From contig CAMFVG010000113.1 in the NCBI GenBank assembly GCA_945992055.1, forward strand, positions 1 to 32,286: a stretch of 32,286 nt of DNA, read 5' to 3'. A program made the position numbers and the translations under genes. The notes beneath the pieces were generated by a model that did not search any database, was not told the DNA's origin, and saw only the letters and a list, made by a program, of their open reading frames with translations. Numbering within the stretch: position 1 is the first letter of the stretch; every line of letters starts with the position of its first letter. The DNA comes from an uncultured Clostridia bacterium. Lineage in GTDB: Bacteria; Bacillota; Clostridia; Lachnospirales; Lachnospiraceae. Shown piece by piece: positions 23,910-32,050 of this stretch.

Positions 23910-26078
23910 ATGAAACGTATACAAATAAGCAAAGAAGATATTAAAGAGTATCTCCAGAAAAGAAAAGAGCGCAGAAAAGCAATTTTGGAAAAGAGAAGAA
24001 ATAGCGAGTTTGCCAAGAAAATGGCACCGATATACTTGTGGATGAATCGTTTTTCACTATTGCTACATGTATTGTTGTCTTGTGTGCTCAATTTTACAAT
24101 TGAGGCGATTTCACGTCATAGCATCGTGAAATCATGGGAATATATGGTTTATTCACCGGGACCATTCTTTTTTAACACATATATGATTTTTATCACTTTC
24201 TTACTGGTTTATTTGGTGAAAAGACGTCTGTTTTTCAGAATTATTATTTCGGTATTCTGGTTAGTAATTGGATGTGTAAATGGGTATATGTTAAGTGTAC
24301 GTGTTACACCTTTCAATGCACAGGATTTAAAAGTTATCGATGATGCAGTGACGATGTTGGAAAAATATTTTACGGGTATGCAGGGATTCCTACTTATCGT
24401 AGGTATTTTGTCCGTCATTTTGTGGCTGATTGCTATGTGGAGACGCGGAGGGCAGTATACAGGAAAAATTTATCGTATACCGACCCTTATCGTGGTTATC
24501 ATCGCATTTGGAACGATGGGAAAAGTAACAGATTGGGCAATCGAGAATCGTGTGGTTTCGAATTATTTTGGAAATATTGCATTTGCCTATGAAGATTACG
24601 GATTGCCATATTGTTTTAGCGCAAGTGCGTTTAACACAGGAATCGATGAGCCAAGTGGATATGGCAAATCGAAGATGAATGAAATTACGCAAAACGGAAA
24701 ACTGCAGGAAGCTACCAGCGAGAGAAAGACAGAGGATATGCCGAATGTCATTGTGCTGCAGTTAGAATCCTTTTTTGATACGTATGAGTCGGAATTCTTT
24801 ACGACTTCACAAGACCCGATTCCTACGTTTCATTATTTGATGGAAAATTATTCTTCCGGATATTTTAAAGTGCCATCAGTAGGTGCGGGAACGGCTAATA
24901 CAGAGTTTGAAGTTTTGACTGGTATGAGCTTACGTTATTTTGGTCCGGGAGAGTATCCATATAAAACAAAAGTCAAGTATGAGCCGGTAGAGAGTGCGGC
25001 CACGGCTTTGCAAAAATTTGGATATGGTGCCCATGCATTACACAACAATGGCGGGAATTTTTATAGCCGTGCAGATGTGTTTAATATGATGGGATTCGAC
25101 AGTTATACCAGTGAAGAGTTTATGAATGTGTTGCAGTATACGGAAGAAGGCTGGGCAACGGATGCAGTTTTGACGGAACACATTTTGAATGCGTTGGATT
25201 CCACAGAGCAGCAGGATTTCGTATTTGGTATTACGGTAGAGGGTCATGGGTCTTATGACCACAAGATCGAGAACCCACTCATTCAAGTGGAGGGTATTGA
25301 GGATGAAGAATCCCATATGAAATGGGAATATTTTGTAAATCATTTGTATGCGACGGATCAATTTTTGGCAGATTTATTGGCAGAGTTAGAGGAACGTGGG
25401 GAACCAACTGTTTTAGTTCTGTATGGTGACCATTTGCCGACCATGGGATTGCAGGCAGAGGATTTGAAGAGCCGCTATCTATTTAATACAAATTATGTTG
25501 TTTGGGATAATATTGGCTTACAAAAGGAAGATAGAAATCTTCCGGCGTATCAATTGATGGCGGATGTGTTTGGAAAATTAGGTATTCATTCCGGAACGGT
25601 ATTCAATTATCATCAAGCGAGAAGACAAAGCAAAGAGTATCTTATCGATTTGCAAATGTTGCAATATGACATGCTTTATGGAAAAAAACACGTTTACGGT
25701 GGTAAAAGGAATGCACCACAGGTAGATGGAGAATTCCAAATGGGAATTAAGGATGTGGTGTTGACAGGACTTGAGATACAGTTAGATGAAACCTATGTAT
25801 TCTATGGCGAAAACATGACACCTCGAAGTTATATTTATGTAAATGGAGATAAAAAGGCAAAACCGACGTTTATCAACGATACGCGCATTGAGTCACAGAA
25901 AATCAGTCTGGAAGAAGGCGATACGGTGGTAATTAATCAACTGGGGTCGAGCAGTCGTATTTTCCGATCTTCTGAAGAATATGTATTTCGGAATGGAACT
26001 CTGATATTAAAATCAGAGGATGTGGTTCCGGAGACGAATGTGGGTGATATCGGAGGCAGTATTTTGGAGACACCATAG
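23910..26078 (+). CDS. LtaS-like sulfatase-fold membrane enzyme
   Basis: This 722-aa protein has a basic N-terminus and about five membrane helices (about 45-215). An extracellular alkaline-phosphatase/sulfatase domain (about 270-580) follows, with candidate nucleophile Thr328 in GAGTANTEF and metal ligands in VLQLESFF, HNNGGNFY and YGDHLPTM. These fit LtaS, which polymerises glycerol-phosphate onto lipoteichoic acid. A further beta-rich domain of about 125 residues follows (YVFYGENMTPRSYIYVNG), possibly TIG/IPT-like, which LtaS itself lacks. It follows valS by 35 bp with no terminator. It could also be a phosphoethanolamine- or phosphoglycerol-transferase. Confidence 0.85.
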   Translation: MKRIQISKEDIKEYLQKRKERRKAILEKRRNSEFAKKMAPIYLWMNRFSLLLHVLLSCVLNFTIEAISRHSIVKSWEYMVYSPGPFFFNTYMIFITFLLVYLVKRRLFFRIIISVFWLVIGCVNGYMLSVRVTPFNAQDLKVIDDAVTMLEKYFTGMQGFLLIVGILSVILWLIAMWRRGGQYTGKIYRIPTLIVVIIAFGTMGKVTDWAIENRVVSNYFGNIAFAYEDYGLPYCFSASAFNTGIDEPSGYGKSKMNEITQNGKLQEATSERKTEDMPNVIVLQLESFFDTYESEFFTTSQDPIPTFHYLMENYSSGYFKVPSVGAGTANTEFEVLTGMSLRYFGPGEYPYKTKVKYEPVESAATALQKFGYGAHALHNNGGNFYSRADVFNMMGFDSYTSEEFMNVLQYTEEGWATDAVLTEHILNALDSTEQQDFVFGITVEGHGSYDHKIENPLIQVEGIEDEESHMKWEYFVNHLYATDQFLADLLAELEERGEPTVLVLYGDHLPTMGLQAEDLKSRYLFNTNYVVWDNIGLQKEDRNLPAYQLMADVFGKLGIHSGTVFNYHQARRQSKEYLIDLQMLQYDMLYGKKHVYGGKRNAPQVDGEFQMGIKDVVLTGLEIQLDETYVFYGENMTPRSYIYVNGDKKAKPTFINDTRIESQKISLEEGDTVVINQLGSSSRIFRSSEEYVFRNGTLILKSEDVVPETNVGDIGGSILETP

Positions 26079-26120
26079 ATTACATGTAGAGAAACCTCGA
26101 AAAATGCGCACGGAAAGATA

Positions 26121-26149
26121 TTGCTTTTTCTCCATTAAGTGCGTATGAT
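26121..26149 (+). promoter_or_regulatory. Promoter of the small acidic protein and TPR gene
   Basis: TTGCTT (26121-26126) and TATGAT (26144-26149) are 17 bp apart, followed after about 10 bases by AGGAGAGG and the small ORF. Confidence 0.6.
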
Positions 26150-26172
26150 GATTATGTTAGGAGAGGAAAAAG

Positions 26173-26304
26173 ATGTTAAATTTTGAAGAGGAATTGAAAA
26201 AATTCAAACCTTGCCTAGAGGTGGAGGACATAGAAGAAGCGGTTTATCAGGAAGATTTAACTGATATGACTGATATTCTCAAAGAGTATGTACAACAAAA
26301 ATAA
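26173..26304 (+). CDS. Small acidic protein of 43 residues
   Basis: The ORF encodes MLNFEEELKKFKPCLEVEDI and continues acidic and helical to YVQQK, with no signal peptide or membrane segment. AGGAGAGGAAAAAG lies upstream of the ATG, and its own promoter fits the spacing. It sits 19 bp before the TPR protein gene. No family was recognised. A regulatory or partner role with the TPR protein is possible but unproven. Confidence 0.6.
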   Translation: MLNFEEELKKFKPCLEVEDIEEAVYQEDLTDMTDILKEYVQQK

Positions 26305-26323
26305 AAGAGTGATGGTGGATTGA

Positions 26324-27646
26324 GTGGAATATACGAAAAAATTAGTATACCTTTCAAATCAATGGTATAACGATGGATTGAAAAAAGCAAATATTCGTGA
26401 TTTGTCCGGCGCAATCATTTCTTTGAGAAGAAGTCTGCAATTTAACCGTGATAATATTGCATCACGTAATCTTTTAGGACTTGTGTATTATGGACGGGGA
26501 GAAGTTGCGGAGGCACTGGTAGAGTGGATTATCAGCAAGAATATTAAAGGGCATGGGAATATAGCCAATTATTATATTAAAAAAGTGCAGGAATCCAACA
26601 GTGAATTGGATGCAGTGGATCAAGCGGTCAAAAAGTATAATCAATGTTTAGCGTATTGCCAGCAGAATGGGGAAGATTTAGCAGCTATTCAATTAAAGAA
26701 GGTAATTTCTGCACACCCTACCTTCCTAAAAGCGTATCAGCTATTGGCATTGTTATATATGCAGACAGAGCAATATGCAAAGGCAAGGCAGTTGATTAGA
26801 AAGGCCCATCGCCTGGACACGACAAATGAGATTACGTTGCGTTATATGCACGAATTGAAACAATTGCATAAAGATAAGGCGGCAAAACTAAAGACGGAAA
26901 AAGCACAGACAGTTTCTTATAATTTGGGTAATGAAACGATTATTCAACCGGTTTCATCTACTTTAAAGGATAATGCTGCACTTCTTACGATTTTAAACAT
27001 TGTGATTGGTCTTGTGGTAGGCGCAGGTGTGGTAGGACTGCTTGCCGTCCCAACTATGAAAAAAAGCATGAATGCGAAAACAAATAAAGAAATAATTGTT
27101 TACAGCGAACAGATTGCTGCTTTAAAAAGTGAATTGGATTTGCAGACAAAGGAATTGAATAAATACAAGGCGGACAGCGAGGCTACTGCAGCAGAAAAAG
27201 AAGTGGCACAGGGAACGCAGTCGAGTTATGAAGCCTTGGTTAGTGTGATTGAACATTATAATAACCAGAATTATAAGCGATCTAAATTAGTGGATGAGTT
27301 GTTGGCAATCAATACCGCCTCCTTGGGTGAGGTGGGAAAGGCCACCTATGACAGTATGGTAAATGACATTTTCCCAAAACAATGTGCAGAACTATACCCG
27401 ACGGCCAAGAAAAGTTATGAAGTTGTCAATTACAAAAGAGCGAGAGAGTATCTGGAAAAAGTAGTGGCAATGGATGAAAAATATGGAGAAGGGGAAGCCT
27501 TGTTCATGCTTACGGATATTTATTTGAAGCAGAATGAGATTGATAAAGCTACAGAAACATATAATCGTTTGGTTGCAGTGTATCCGGATACAGATGTTGC
27601 CAGACGGGCATCTGAAAAAATGGCAGCAGTGAAACAATCAGAATAA
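26324..27646 (+). CDS. Membrane-anchored TPR protein
   Basis: This 440-aa protein has TPR-like repeats in its N-terminal cytoplasmic part (about 15-165; RRSLQFNRDNIASRNLLGLVYYGRG and repeats beyond). A single membrane helix (about 220-245) is followed by a coiled coil (about 255-300), and more TPR repeats come at the C-terminus (about 345-435, YKRAREYLEKVVAMDEKYGEGEALFML). It probably scaffolds a complex across the membrane. The start is GTG at 26324, behind GGTGG. It ends just before a strong terminator. The partner is unknown; the LtaS-like enzyme next door suggests an envelope role. Confidence 0.8.
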   Translation: MEYTKKLVYLSNQWYNDGLKKANIRDLSGAIISLRRSLQFNRDNIASRNLLGLVYYGRGEVAEALVEWIISKNIKGHGNIANYYIKKVQESNSELDAVDQAVKKYNQCLAYCQQNGEDLAAIQLKKVISAHPTFLKAYQLLALLYMQTEQYAKARQLIRKAHRLDTTNEITLRYMHELKQLHKDKAAKLKTEKAQTVSYNLGNETIIQPVSSTLKDNAALLTILNIVIGLVVGAGVVGLLAVPTMKKSMNAKTNKEIIVYSEQIAALKSELDLQTKELNKYKADSEATAAEKEVAQGTQSSYEALVSVIEHYNNQNYKRSKLVDELLAINTASLGEVGKATYDSMVNDIFPKQCAELYPTAKKSYEVVNYKRAREYLEKVVAMDEKYGEGEALFMLTDIYLKQNEIDKATETYNRLVAVYPDTDVARRASEKMAAVKQSE

Positions 27647-27660
27647 GAGAATTACAAAAG

Positions 27661-27696
27661 AGACATGTAATGGAAGTACATTACATGTCTTTTTAT
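27661..27696 (+). terminator. Strong terminator after the TPR gene
   Basis: AGACATGTAATG (27661-27672) pairs perfectly with CATTACATGTCT (27679-27690), with a six-base loop, then T-rich sequence. It separates this operon from the sporulation operon. Confidence 0.9.
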
Positions 27697-27699
27697 TTT

Positions 27700-27830
27700 A
27701 TAAGAAACTTCGTTTCTTTCAAGCAAAAACGCTCTGCGTGGATGCACAGGGGCGCGTATAATGAAGATGTTGCTACGCAATCGCGCCCCGCGCGAGAGTT
27801 TGCAAGCAAACTCTTTGTTCATGAAAAAAG
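27700..27830 (+). repeat. GC-rich palindromic leader before spoIIAA
   Basis: The stretch is much richer in G and C than its surroundings. It holds a GAAAC/GTTTC hairpin, GGGGCGCG (27749-27756) with CGCGCCCC (27782-27789), and a tight AGAGTTTGC/GCAAACTCT stem (27795-27803 and 27806-27814). A TATAAT at 27757-27762 has no good -35. No gene is present. It may be a dispersed extragenic repeat or a structured leader. The sigma-H promoter expected for this operon was not found here. Confidence 0.5.
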
Positions 27831-27841
27831 GGGGAATATAA

Positions 27842-28156
27842 ATGAAGTATCAAGTAGAGGAAAACAGCCTGACGATTTTTCTGCCGAAGGAGTTGGATCA
27901 TCACAATGCGGAAGATATCCGAAGGAAAGCAGATCGGCTCATTGAGAAAAATCATATTAAGTGTGTGATTTTTGATTTTCGGGACACCAATTTTATGGAC
28001 AGTTCCGGAATTGGAGTGCTTATGGGACGTTATCGCATGATTTGCCTACTCGGGGGAGAAGTGTGGGCAGTCAATACGAATGAGAGGATTAAGAAAATTT
28101 TAATTATGTCAGGTGTAACAAAAATAATTCAGATTTATGAGGAGGAAAAAGTATGA
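27842..28156 (+). CDS. spoIIAA: Anti-sigma F factor antagonist
   Basis: This 104-aa STAS-domain protein frees sigma-F by binding SpoIIAB when dephosphorylated. The phosphorylated serine is in FMDSSGIGVLMGRY, most likely Ser55 by alignment with Bacillus Ser58. The N-terminal strands and the C-terminal helix are as in the family. The GGGGG ribosome site is 8 bases upstream. It heads spoIIAA-spoIIAB-sigF, with a 4-bp overlap to spoIIAB. Confidence 0.96.
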   Translation: MKYQVEENSLTIFLPKELDHHNAEDIRRKADRLIEKNHIKCVIFDFRDTNFMDSSGIGVLMGRYRMICLLGGEVWAVNTNERIKKILIMSGVTKIIQIYEEEKV

Positions 28157-28608
28157 AAAACACGAATGAAATGGAATTGATTTTTGATAGCAAATCGGTT
28201 AATGAAGGTTTTGCAAGAGTTGCAGTGGCAGCGTTTATGACACAATTAAATCCTACATTGGAAGAAGTGGCAGATGTAAAAACTGCTGTTTCAGAAGCTG
28301 TTACCAATGCAATCATACATGGTTATGAGAAGAAAGTAGAAAAGATACGAATTCATTGTAGATTGGAAGAACAGATTTTGTACATAGAGGTTGAGGACCA
28401 CGGAAAAGGAATCGAAGACATAGAGCAGGCTATGCAACCACTCTTTACTTCGAAGCCTGAATTGGAACGCTCGGGAATGGGATTTTCATTTATGGAAGCA
28501 TTTATGGACGATATTGTTGTGGAATCTGAACCGAAGAAAGGAACAGTAGTAAAAATGTACAAAGAAATCGGTAAAGGAAGGGAATTATGGACCATACAAT
28601 CGCTTTGA
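28153..28608 (+). CDS. spoIIAB: Anti-sigma F factor (serine kinase)
   Basis: This 151-aa GHKL ATPase binds sigma-F and phosphorylates SpoIIAA. The Bergerat fold is visible: N-box EAVTNAIIHGY, G1 box EDHGKGI, and the lid and G2 region ELERSGMGFSFMEAFMD, followed by GTVVKM. Its start overlaps the spoIIAA stop and its end overlaps sigF by 22 bp, keeping the proteins in balanced amounts. It acts in the predivisional cell and forespore. Confidence 0.96.
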   Translation: MKNTNEMELIFDSKSVNEGFARVAVAAFMTQLNPTLEEVADVKTAVSEAVTNAIIHGYEKKVEKIRIHCRLEEQILYIEVEDHGKGIEDIEQAMQPLFTSKPELERSGMGFSFMEAFMDDIVVESEPKKGTVVKMYKEIGKGRELWTIQSL

Positions 28609-29321
28609 TTCGCAAGTCGCACGACGGGGATGAGCAGGCGAGAGTACAGTTGGTAGAAGAAAATGTAGGTTTGGTATGGTGTGTGGTAAGAAGATTTTAT
28701 GGTCGCGGAGTTGAGGCAGATGATTTGTTCCAAATAGGTAGCATCGGTCTTTTGAAAGCCATCGATAAATTCGATTTGTCATTTGACGTAAAATTTTCTA
28801 CCTATGCAGTGCCAATGATTTCCGGAGAGATTAAGAGATTCCTTCGAGATGACGGAATGATTAAGGTGAGTAGATCATTGAAGGAAATGTCTTATAAAGC
28901 TTATATGGTTCGAGAAAAAATGCAAGAAACATTGCAACGTGATCCGACTTTGGAAGAGTTATCCGAAGCGATGCAGGTCGATAAAGAGGAGTTAGTTATG
29001 GCGTTGGATTCCGGGAATGAAGTGGAATCACTTTACAAACCTATTTATCAAAAGGATGGAAACGAGGTTTCCTTATTGGACAAGCTGGAAGAAAAGGAGG
29101 CGCAGGAGGATAAAATTCTCAATCGAATTCTCTTAAAACAATTATTAGATGATCTTGAAAAAGATGCCAGACAACTGATTTATATGCGATATTTTGCCAA
29201 TAAGACACAGACAGAAGTGGGAAAAGAATTGGGAATTTCGCAGGTTCAGGTTTCCAGAATGGAGAAAAAAATATTGCAAACTCTGCGTGGGAAAATAGAT
29301 GTATCTTTTCGCACAAAATAG
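28587..29321 (+). CDS. sigF: RNA polymerase sigma factor SigF (forespore)
   Basis: This 244-aa sigma-70 family protein has region 2 (DDLFQIGSIGLLKAIDKFDLS, FSTYAVPMISGEIKRFLRDD), region 3 (about 110-160) and region 4, with the helix-turn-helix TQTEVGKELGISQVQVSRME. It is the first forespore-specific sigma factor. Its position after spoIIAA-AB makes the assignment firm. GGAAGGG provides the ribosome site. Confidence 0.96.
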   Translation: MDHTIALIRKSHDGDEQARVQLVEENVGLVWCVVRRFYGRGVEADDLFQIGSIGLLKAIDKFDLSFDVKFSTYAVPMISGEIKRFLRDDGMIKVSRSLKEMSYKAYMVREKMQETLQRDPTLEELSEAMQVDKEELVMALDSGNEVESLYKPIYQKDGNEVSLLDKLEEKEAQEDKILNRILLKQLLDDLEKDARQLIYMRYFANKTQTEVGKELGISQVQVSRMEKKILQTLRGKIDVSFRTK

Positions 29322-29329
29322 ACATACTA
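29301..29329 (+). promoter_or_regulatory. Candidate sigma-G promoter for the spoVA operon
   Basis: CATACTA (29323-29329) matches the Bacillus sigma-G -10 consensus CATWHTA exactly, and GTATC (29301-29305), 17 bp upstream, matches four of five in GHATR. It overlaps the sigF stop codon. It lies 23 bp before the ATG of the 55-aa ORF, making that ORF the first gene of the transcript. spoVA is sigma-G dependent in Bacillus. Confidence 0.5.
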
Positions 29330-29352
29330 TCTTCTAAAGGAAGGTGGAAACT

Positions 29353-29520
29353 ATGGAAAAAGCGAAAAAAAGAGTCCGTATTTGTTTAATCTGCGTCGTG
29401 ATGTTAGCCATTGTAGTAGGGATTTTATATTATTACCATGATTTGGGAGAATCTGGGGTACAAGCGGAAGGGACATTGATATCTTCTGCTTATACTGCGT
29501 GGGGAAACCTATGGCAGTAG
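29353..29520 (+). CDS. Small single-pass membrane protein between sigF and spoVAA
   Basis: This 55-aa ORF has a basic start (MEKAKKRVR), one hydrophobic helix (about 9-28, ICLICVVMLAIVVGILYYY) and a short acidic outer part ending in WGNLWQ. AAGGAAGGTGG precedes the ATG. Its stop overlaps spoVAA by 10 bp, so translation is likely coupled. It has no counterpart in the Bacillus spoVA operon and no family was recognised. It may be a forespore membrane peptide that assists SpoVA. Confidence 0.65.
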   Translation: MEKAKKRVRICLICVVMLAIVVGILYYYHDLGESGVQAEGTLISSAYTAWGNLWQ

Positions 29521-30176
29521 CAAATTGTACGTTGTATATCAAAGGAGAACAATGTATCGCAGTAAAAACAAGAGAGGTCACTCTTGGAGATTTAGTCACT
29601 ATGGAATGTATACAACAGAATATTGTTTCTAAGTTAAAGACCATAAAAATTATGAAGATTCCAAGCAAGGGACAACATCGATATGTGATTTCTGTCTTGA
29701 AAATCATAGAGTGTATCCATAAAGAGTATCCAAACCTTGAAATTCAAAGTATGGGATCACCGGATATCATTGTTGTTTATGAAGGTAATAAGAGGCAAAA
29801 ACCAGTGTGGGAATGTTGCAAGGTGGTTTTTGTCTGTCTGTTAAGTTTTGTCGGGGCAGCCTTTGCCATTATGACATTTAATAATGATTCGGGAACATCG
29901 CAATTATTTGTGCAAATATATGAAACGTTTACTGGAAAACCACATGAAGGATTTTCTATCCTTGAAGCCACTTATAGTATTGGATTGACAATGGGCATAT
30001 TGGTATTTTTCAATCATTTCGGCAGGCATAAATTCACAGTGGATCCCACTCCGATTGAAGTGGAAATGCGCTTATATGAAAACGATATTCAGACAACAGT
30101 TATAGCAGAACAATCGAGAAAGGGGCAGGAACAGGATGTGGGTCAGACAAATCATAATGGCGTTTATCGGCTTTAG
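29511..30176 (+). CDS. spoVAA: Stage V sporulation protein AA
   Basis: This 221-aa protein has an N-terminal soluble domain (about 1-105, with TLYIKGEQCIAVKTREVTLGD) and two membrane segments (about 108-130 and 160-182). It is the first conserved component of the SpoVA system, which imports Ca-dipicolinate into the forespore and releases it at germination. An in-frame GTG at 29499 is possible; ATG 29511 follows GGGG. It overlaps spoVAB by 41 bp. Confidence 0.88.
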   Translation: MAVANCTLYIKGEQCIAVKTREVTLGDLVTMECIQQNIVSKLKTIKIMKIPSKGQHRYVISVLKIIECIHKEYPNLEIQSMGSPDIIVVYEGNKRQKPVWECCKVVFVCLLSFVGAAFAIMTFNNDSGTSQLFVQIYETFTGKPHEGFSILEATYSIGLTMGILVFFNHFGRHKFTVDPTPIEVEMRLYENDIQTTVIAEQSRKGQEQDVGQTNHNGVYRL

Positions 30177-30552
30177 TTCCGGTGCGATAGTTGCAGGTGG
30201 ATTGTTTGGTTTTATTGTCAGTCTCGGTGTCATCTCTGATTTTGCTGATCGAACGCATACAGCGAGTAAGGTGCTGCTATATGAAGATGCGGTAGCTTTA
30301 GGTGGCATTGTGGGAAACATACTCTATACCTATAGAGTGATTGTTCCGGGTATTTCTTGGTTGCTTGGCCTTTTTGGTTTGCTTTCCGGTATATTTGTGG
30401 GATGTTGGGCAATCGCACTGACAGAGATTTTAAATGTCTTTCCGATTTTTACGAGACGTATTAATCTGACGAAAGGCATTTCCTATATTATTTTGGGCAT
30501 AGCCATGGGAAAAGGGATAGGGTCCATCATTTATTTCTTTTTCGGATGGTAG
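30136..30552 (+). CDS. spoVAB: Stage V sporulation protein AB
   Basis: This 138-aa protein has about four membrane helices (about 5-30, 54-72, 75-98 and 115-135) with the family pattern GFSSGAIVAGGLFGFIVSLG near the start and TEILNVFPIFTRR. It is an integral part of the SpoVA operon, in the forespore inner membrane. The gene starts inside the end of spoVAA. Confidence 0.88.
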   Translation: MWVRQIIMAFIGFSSGAIVAGGLFGFIVSLGVISDFADRTHTASKVLLYEDAVALGGIVGNILYTYRVIVPGISWLLGLFGLLSGIFVGCWAIALTEILNVFPIFTRRINLTKGISYIILGIAMGKGIGSIIYFFFGW

Positions 30553-30563
30553 AAAGGAACAAT

Positions 30564-31010
30564 ATGAATAAAGAGAAACAACAAAGTTATAAAAAGTATG
30601 TCGAGAATAAAACGCCTAAAAACAATGTTTATCTTAATATGGTAAAGGCGTTTATAGTTGGTGGAATCATTTGTTTGGTTGGACAGGCTATCTTGAATTT
30701 TTGCAAAAGCCAAGGACTTGAGGAAGAAATGGCAGGGTCATGGACGTCTTTGATATTGGTATTCATTAGTGTAGTGTTAACAGGGCTTAATCTGTACTCG
30801 CCCATAGCGCAGTGGGGAGGTGCAGGTGCTTTGGTTCCGATTACCGGATTTGCAAACTCGGTAGCAGCACCTGCCATCGAATATCAGAAGGAAGGACAGG
30901 TCTTTGGGATTGGTTGTAAGATATTTACCATTGCCGGACCGGTCATCTTGTATGGGATATTCACCAGTTGGGTGCTAGGTGTGATTTATTGGGTTACGAC
31001 GATGTTTTAG
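30564..31010 (+). CDS. spoVAC: Stage V sporulation protein AC
   Basis: This 148-aa membrane protein has the SpoVAC/AE fold: KAFIVGGIICLVGQAI, then a conserved Gly-rich loop GGAGALVPITGFANSVA. It forms the membrane channel part of SpoVA for dipicolinate movement. An in-frame ATG at 30546 lies within spoVAB; ATG 30564 follows AAAGGAA. Confidence 0.93.
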   Translation: MNKEKQQSYKKYVENKTPKNNVYLNMVKAFIVGGIICLVGQAILNFCKSQGLEEEMAGSWTSLILVFISVVLTGLNLYSPIAQWGGAGALVPITGFANSVAAPAIEYQKEGQVFGIGCKIFTIAGPVILYGIFTSWVLGVIYWVTTMF

Positions 31011-31037
31011 AAGAGAGGAAGAGGAAGGTAAGAATTC

Positions 31038-32042
31038 ATGTTAAAAGGAAAACAAAGTATCTTGTTTGACTGTGCACCATATGTGATTAGCAGTGGTTCT
31101 GTTGTTGGAAAGAAAGAAGGGGAAGGACCATTGGGATCATTGTTTGATTTGATAGAAGAGGAAAATCTTTTTGGCCAGGACACCTGGGAAGAGGCAGAAA
31201 GCGAAATGCAAAAAGAGGCCTGCTTAATGGCACTTGGAAAAGCACAGGTTGAACCAAAAGAGGTGCGATATTTGTTTGGTGGAGATTTGCTGCGCCAGGG
31301 AATCGCAACATCTATGGGATTAGAAGAATTACACATTCCATTATTTGGTCTATATGGTGCTTGCTCAACTTCAGGAGAAGCCTTGGCATTAGCGTCCATG
31401 AGTGTTGCTGCAGGATACGGCGAGTATGTGTTGGCTGTTACATCCAGTCATTTTGGAAGTGCTGAAAAAGAATTCCGGTTTCCGCTTGCATATGCAAATC
31501 AGAGACCTTTATCATCTCAATGGACAGTGACCGGAAGTGGAGCCTTTCTAGTAGGGGAAGAGAAGAGTCATGTAAAAGTATCAGGAGTTACGGTCGGAAA
31601 AATCGTGGACTATGGATTGAAGGATTCTCAAAATATGGGGGCATGCATGGCTCCTGCTGCTTGCGATACTATTTTACAAAATCTCAAAGATTTCGGAAGC
31701 AAGCCAAGTGATTATGATCGGATTTTCACAGGTGATTTAGGATATGTAGGACAAAGTATCCTTTTTGATTTAATGGATAAAGAAGGGGTAGATATTAAAG
31801 ATAATCATATGGATTGTGGGAAAATTATTTTCGAACAAGAGACGCAACATACCAATGCAGGTGGTAGTGGATGTGGTTGTGCAGCAGTGACATTATCCGC
31901 GTATATATTGCCGAAGATTCAGAGTGGAGAATGGGAAAAAGTGTTATTTGTGCCTACAGGTGCATTGATGTCTACTGTAAGTTTTAATGAAGGTCAGAGT
32001 GTTCCGGGGATTGCGCATGGAATTGTGTTGGAGCACTGTTAG
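31038..32042 (+). CDS. spoVAD: Stage V sporulation protein AD
   Basis: This 334-aa peripheral protein has a thiolase-like fold and binds dipicolinic acid in Bacillus. Family motifs are FGLYGACSTSGEALALA, AVTSSHFGSAEKEFR and HTNAGGSGCGCAAVT. It attaches to the SpoVA membrane proteins in the forespore. AGGAAGG precedes the start, 27 bp after spoVAC. Confidence 0.96.
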   Translation: MLKGKQSILFDCAPYVISSGSVVGKKEGEGPLGSLFDLIEEENLFGQDTWEEAESEMQKEACLMALGKAQVEPKEVRYLFGGDLLRQGIATSMGLEELHIPLFGLYGACSTSGEALALASMSVAAGYGEYVLAVTSSHFGSAEKEFRFPLAYANQRPLSSQWTVTGSGAFLVGEEKSHVKVSGVTVGKIVDYGLKDSQNMGACMAPAACDTILQNLKDFGSKPSDYDRIFTGDLGYVGQSILFDLMDKEGVDIKDNHMDCGKIIFEQETQHTNAGGSGCGCAAVTLSAYILPKIQSGEWEKVLFVPTGALMSTVSFNEGQSVPGIAHGIVLEHC

Positions 32043-32050
32043 GAGGAAAT

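Noticed and set aside
27700..27841. A sigma-H promoter for spoIIAA
   Set aside because: No pair resembling AGGAWWT and GAAT at the right spacing was found. The TATAAT at 27757 has no fitting -35.
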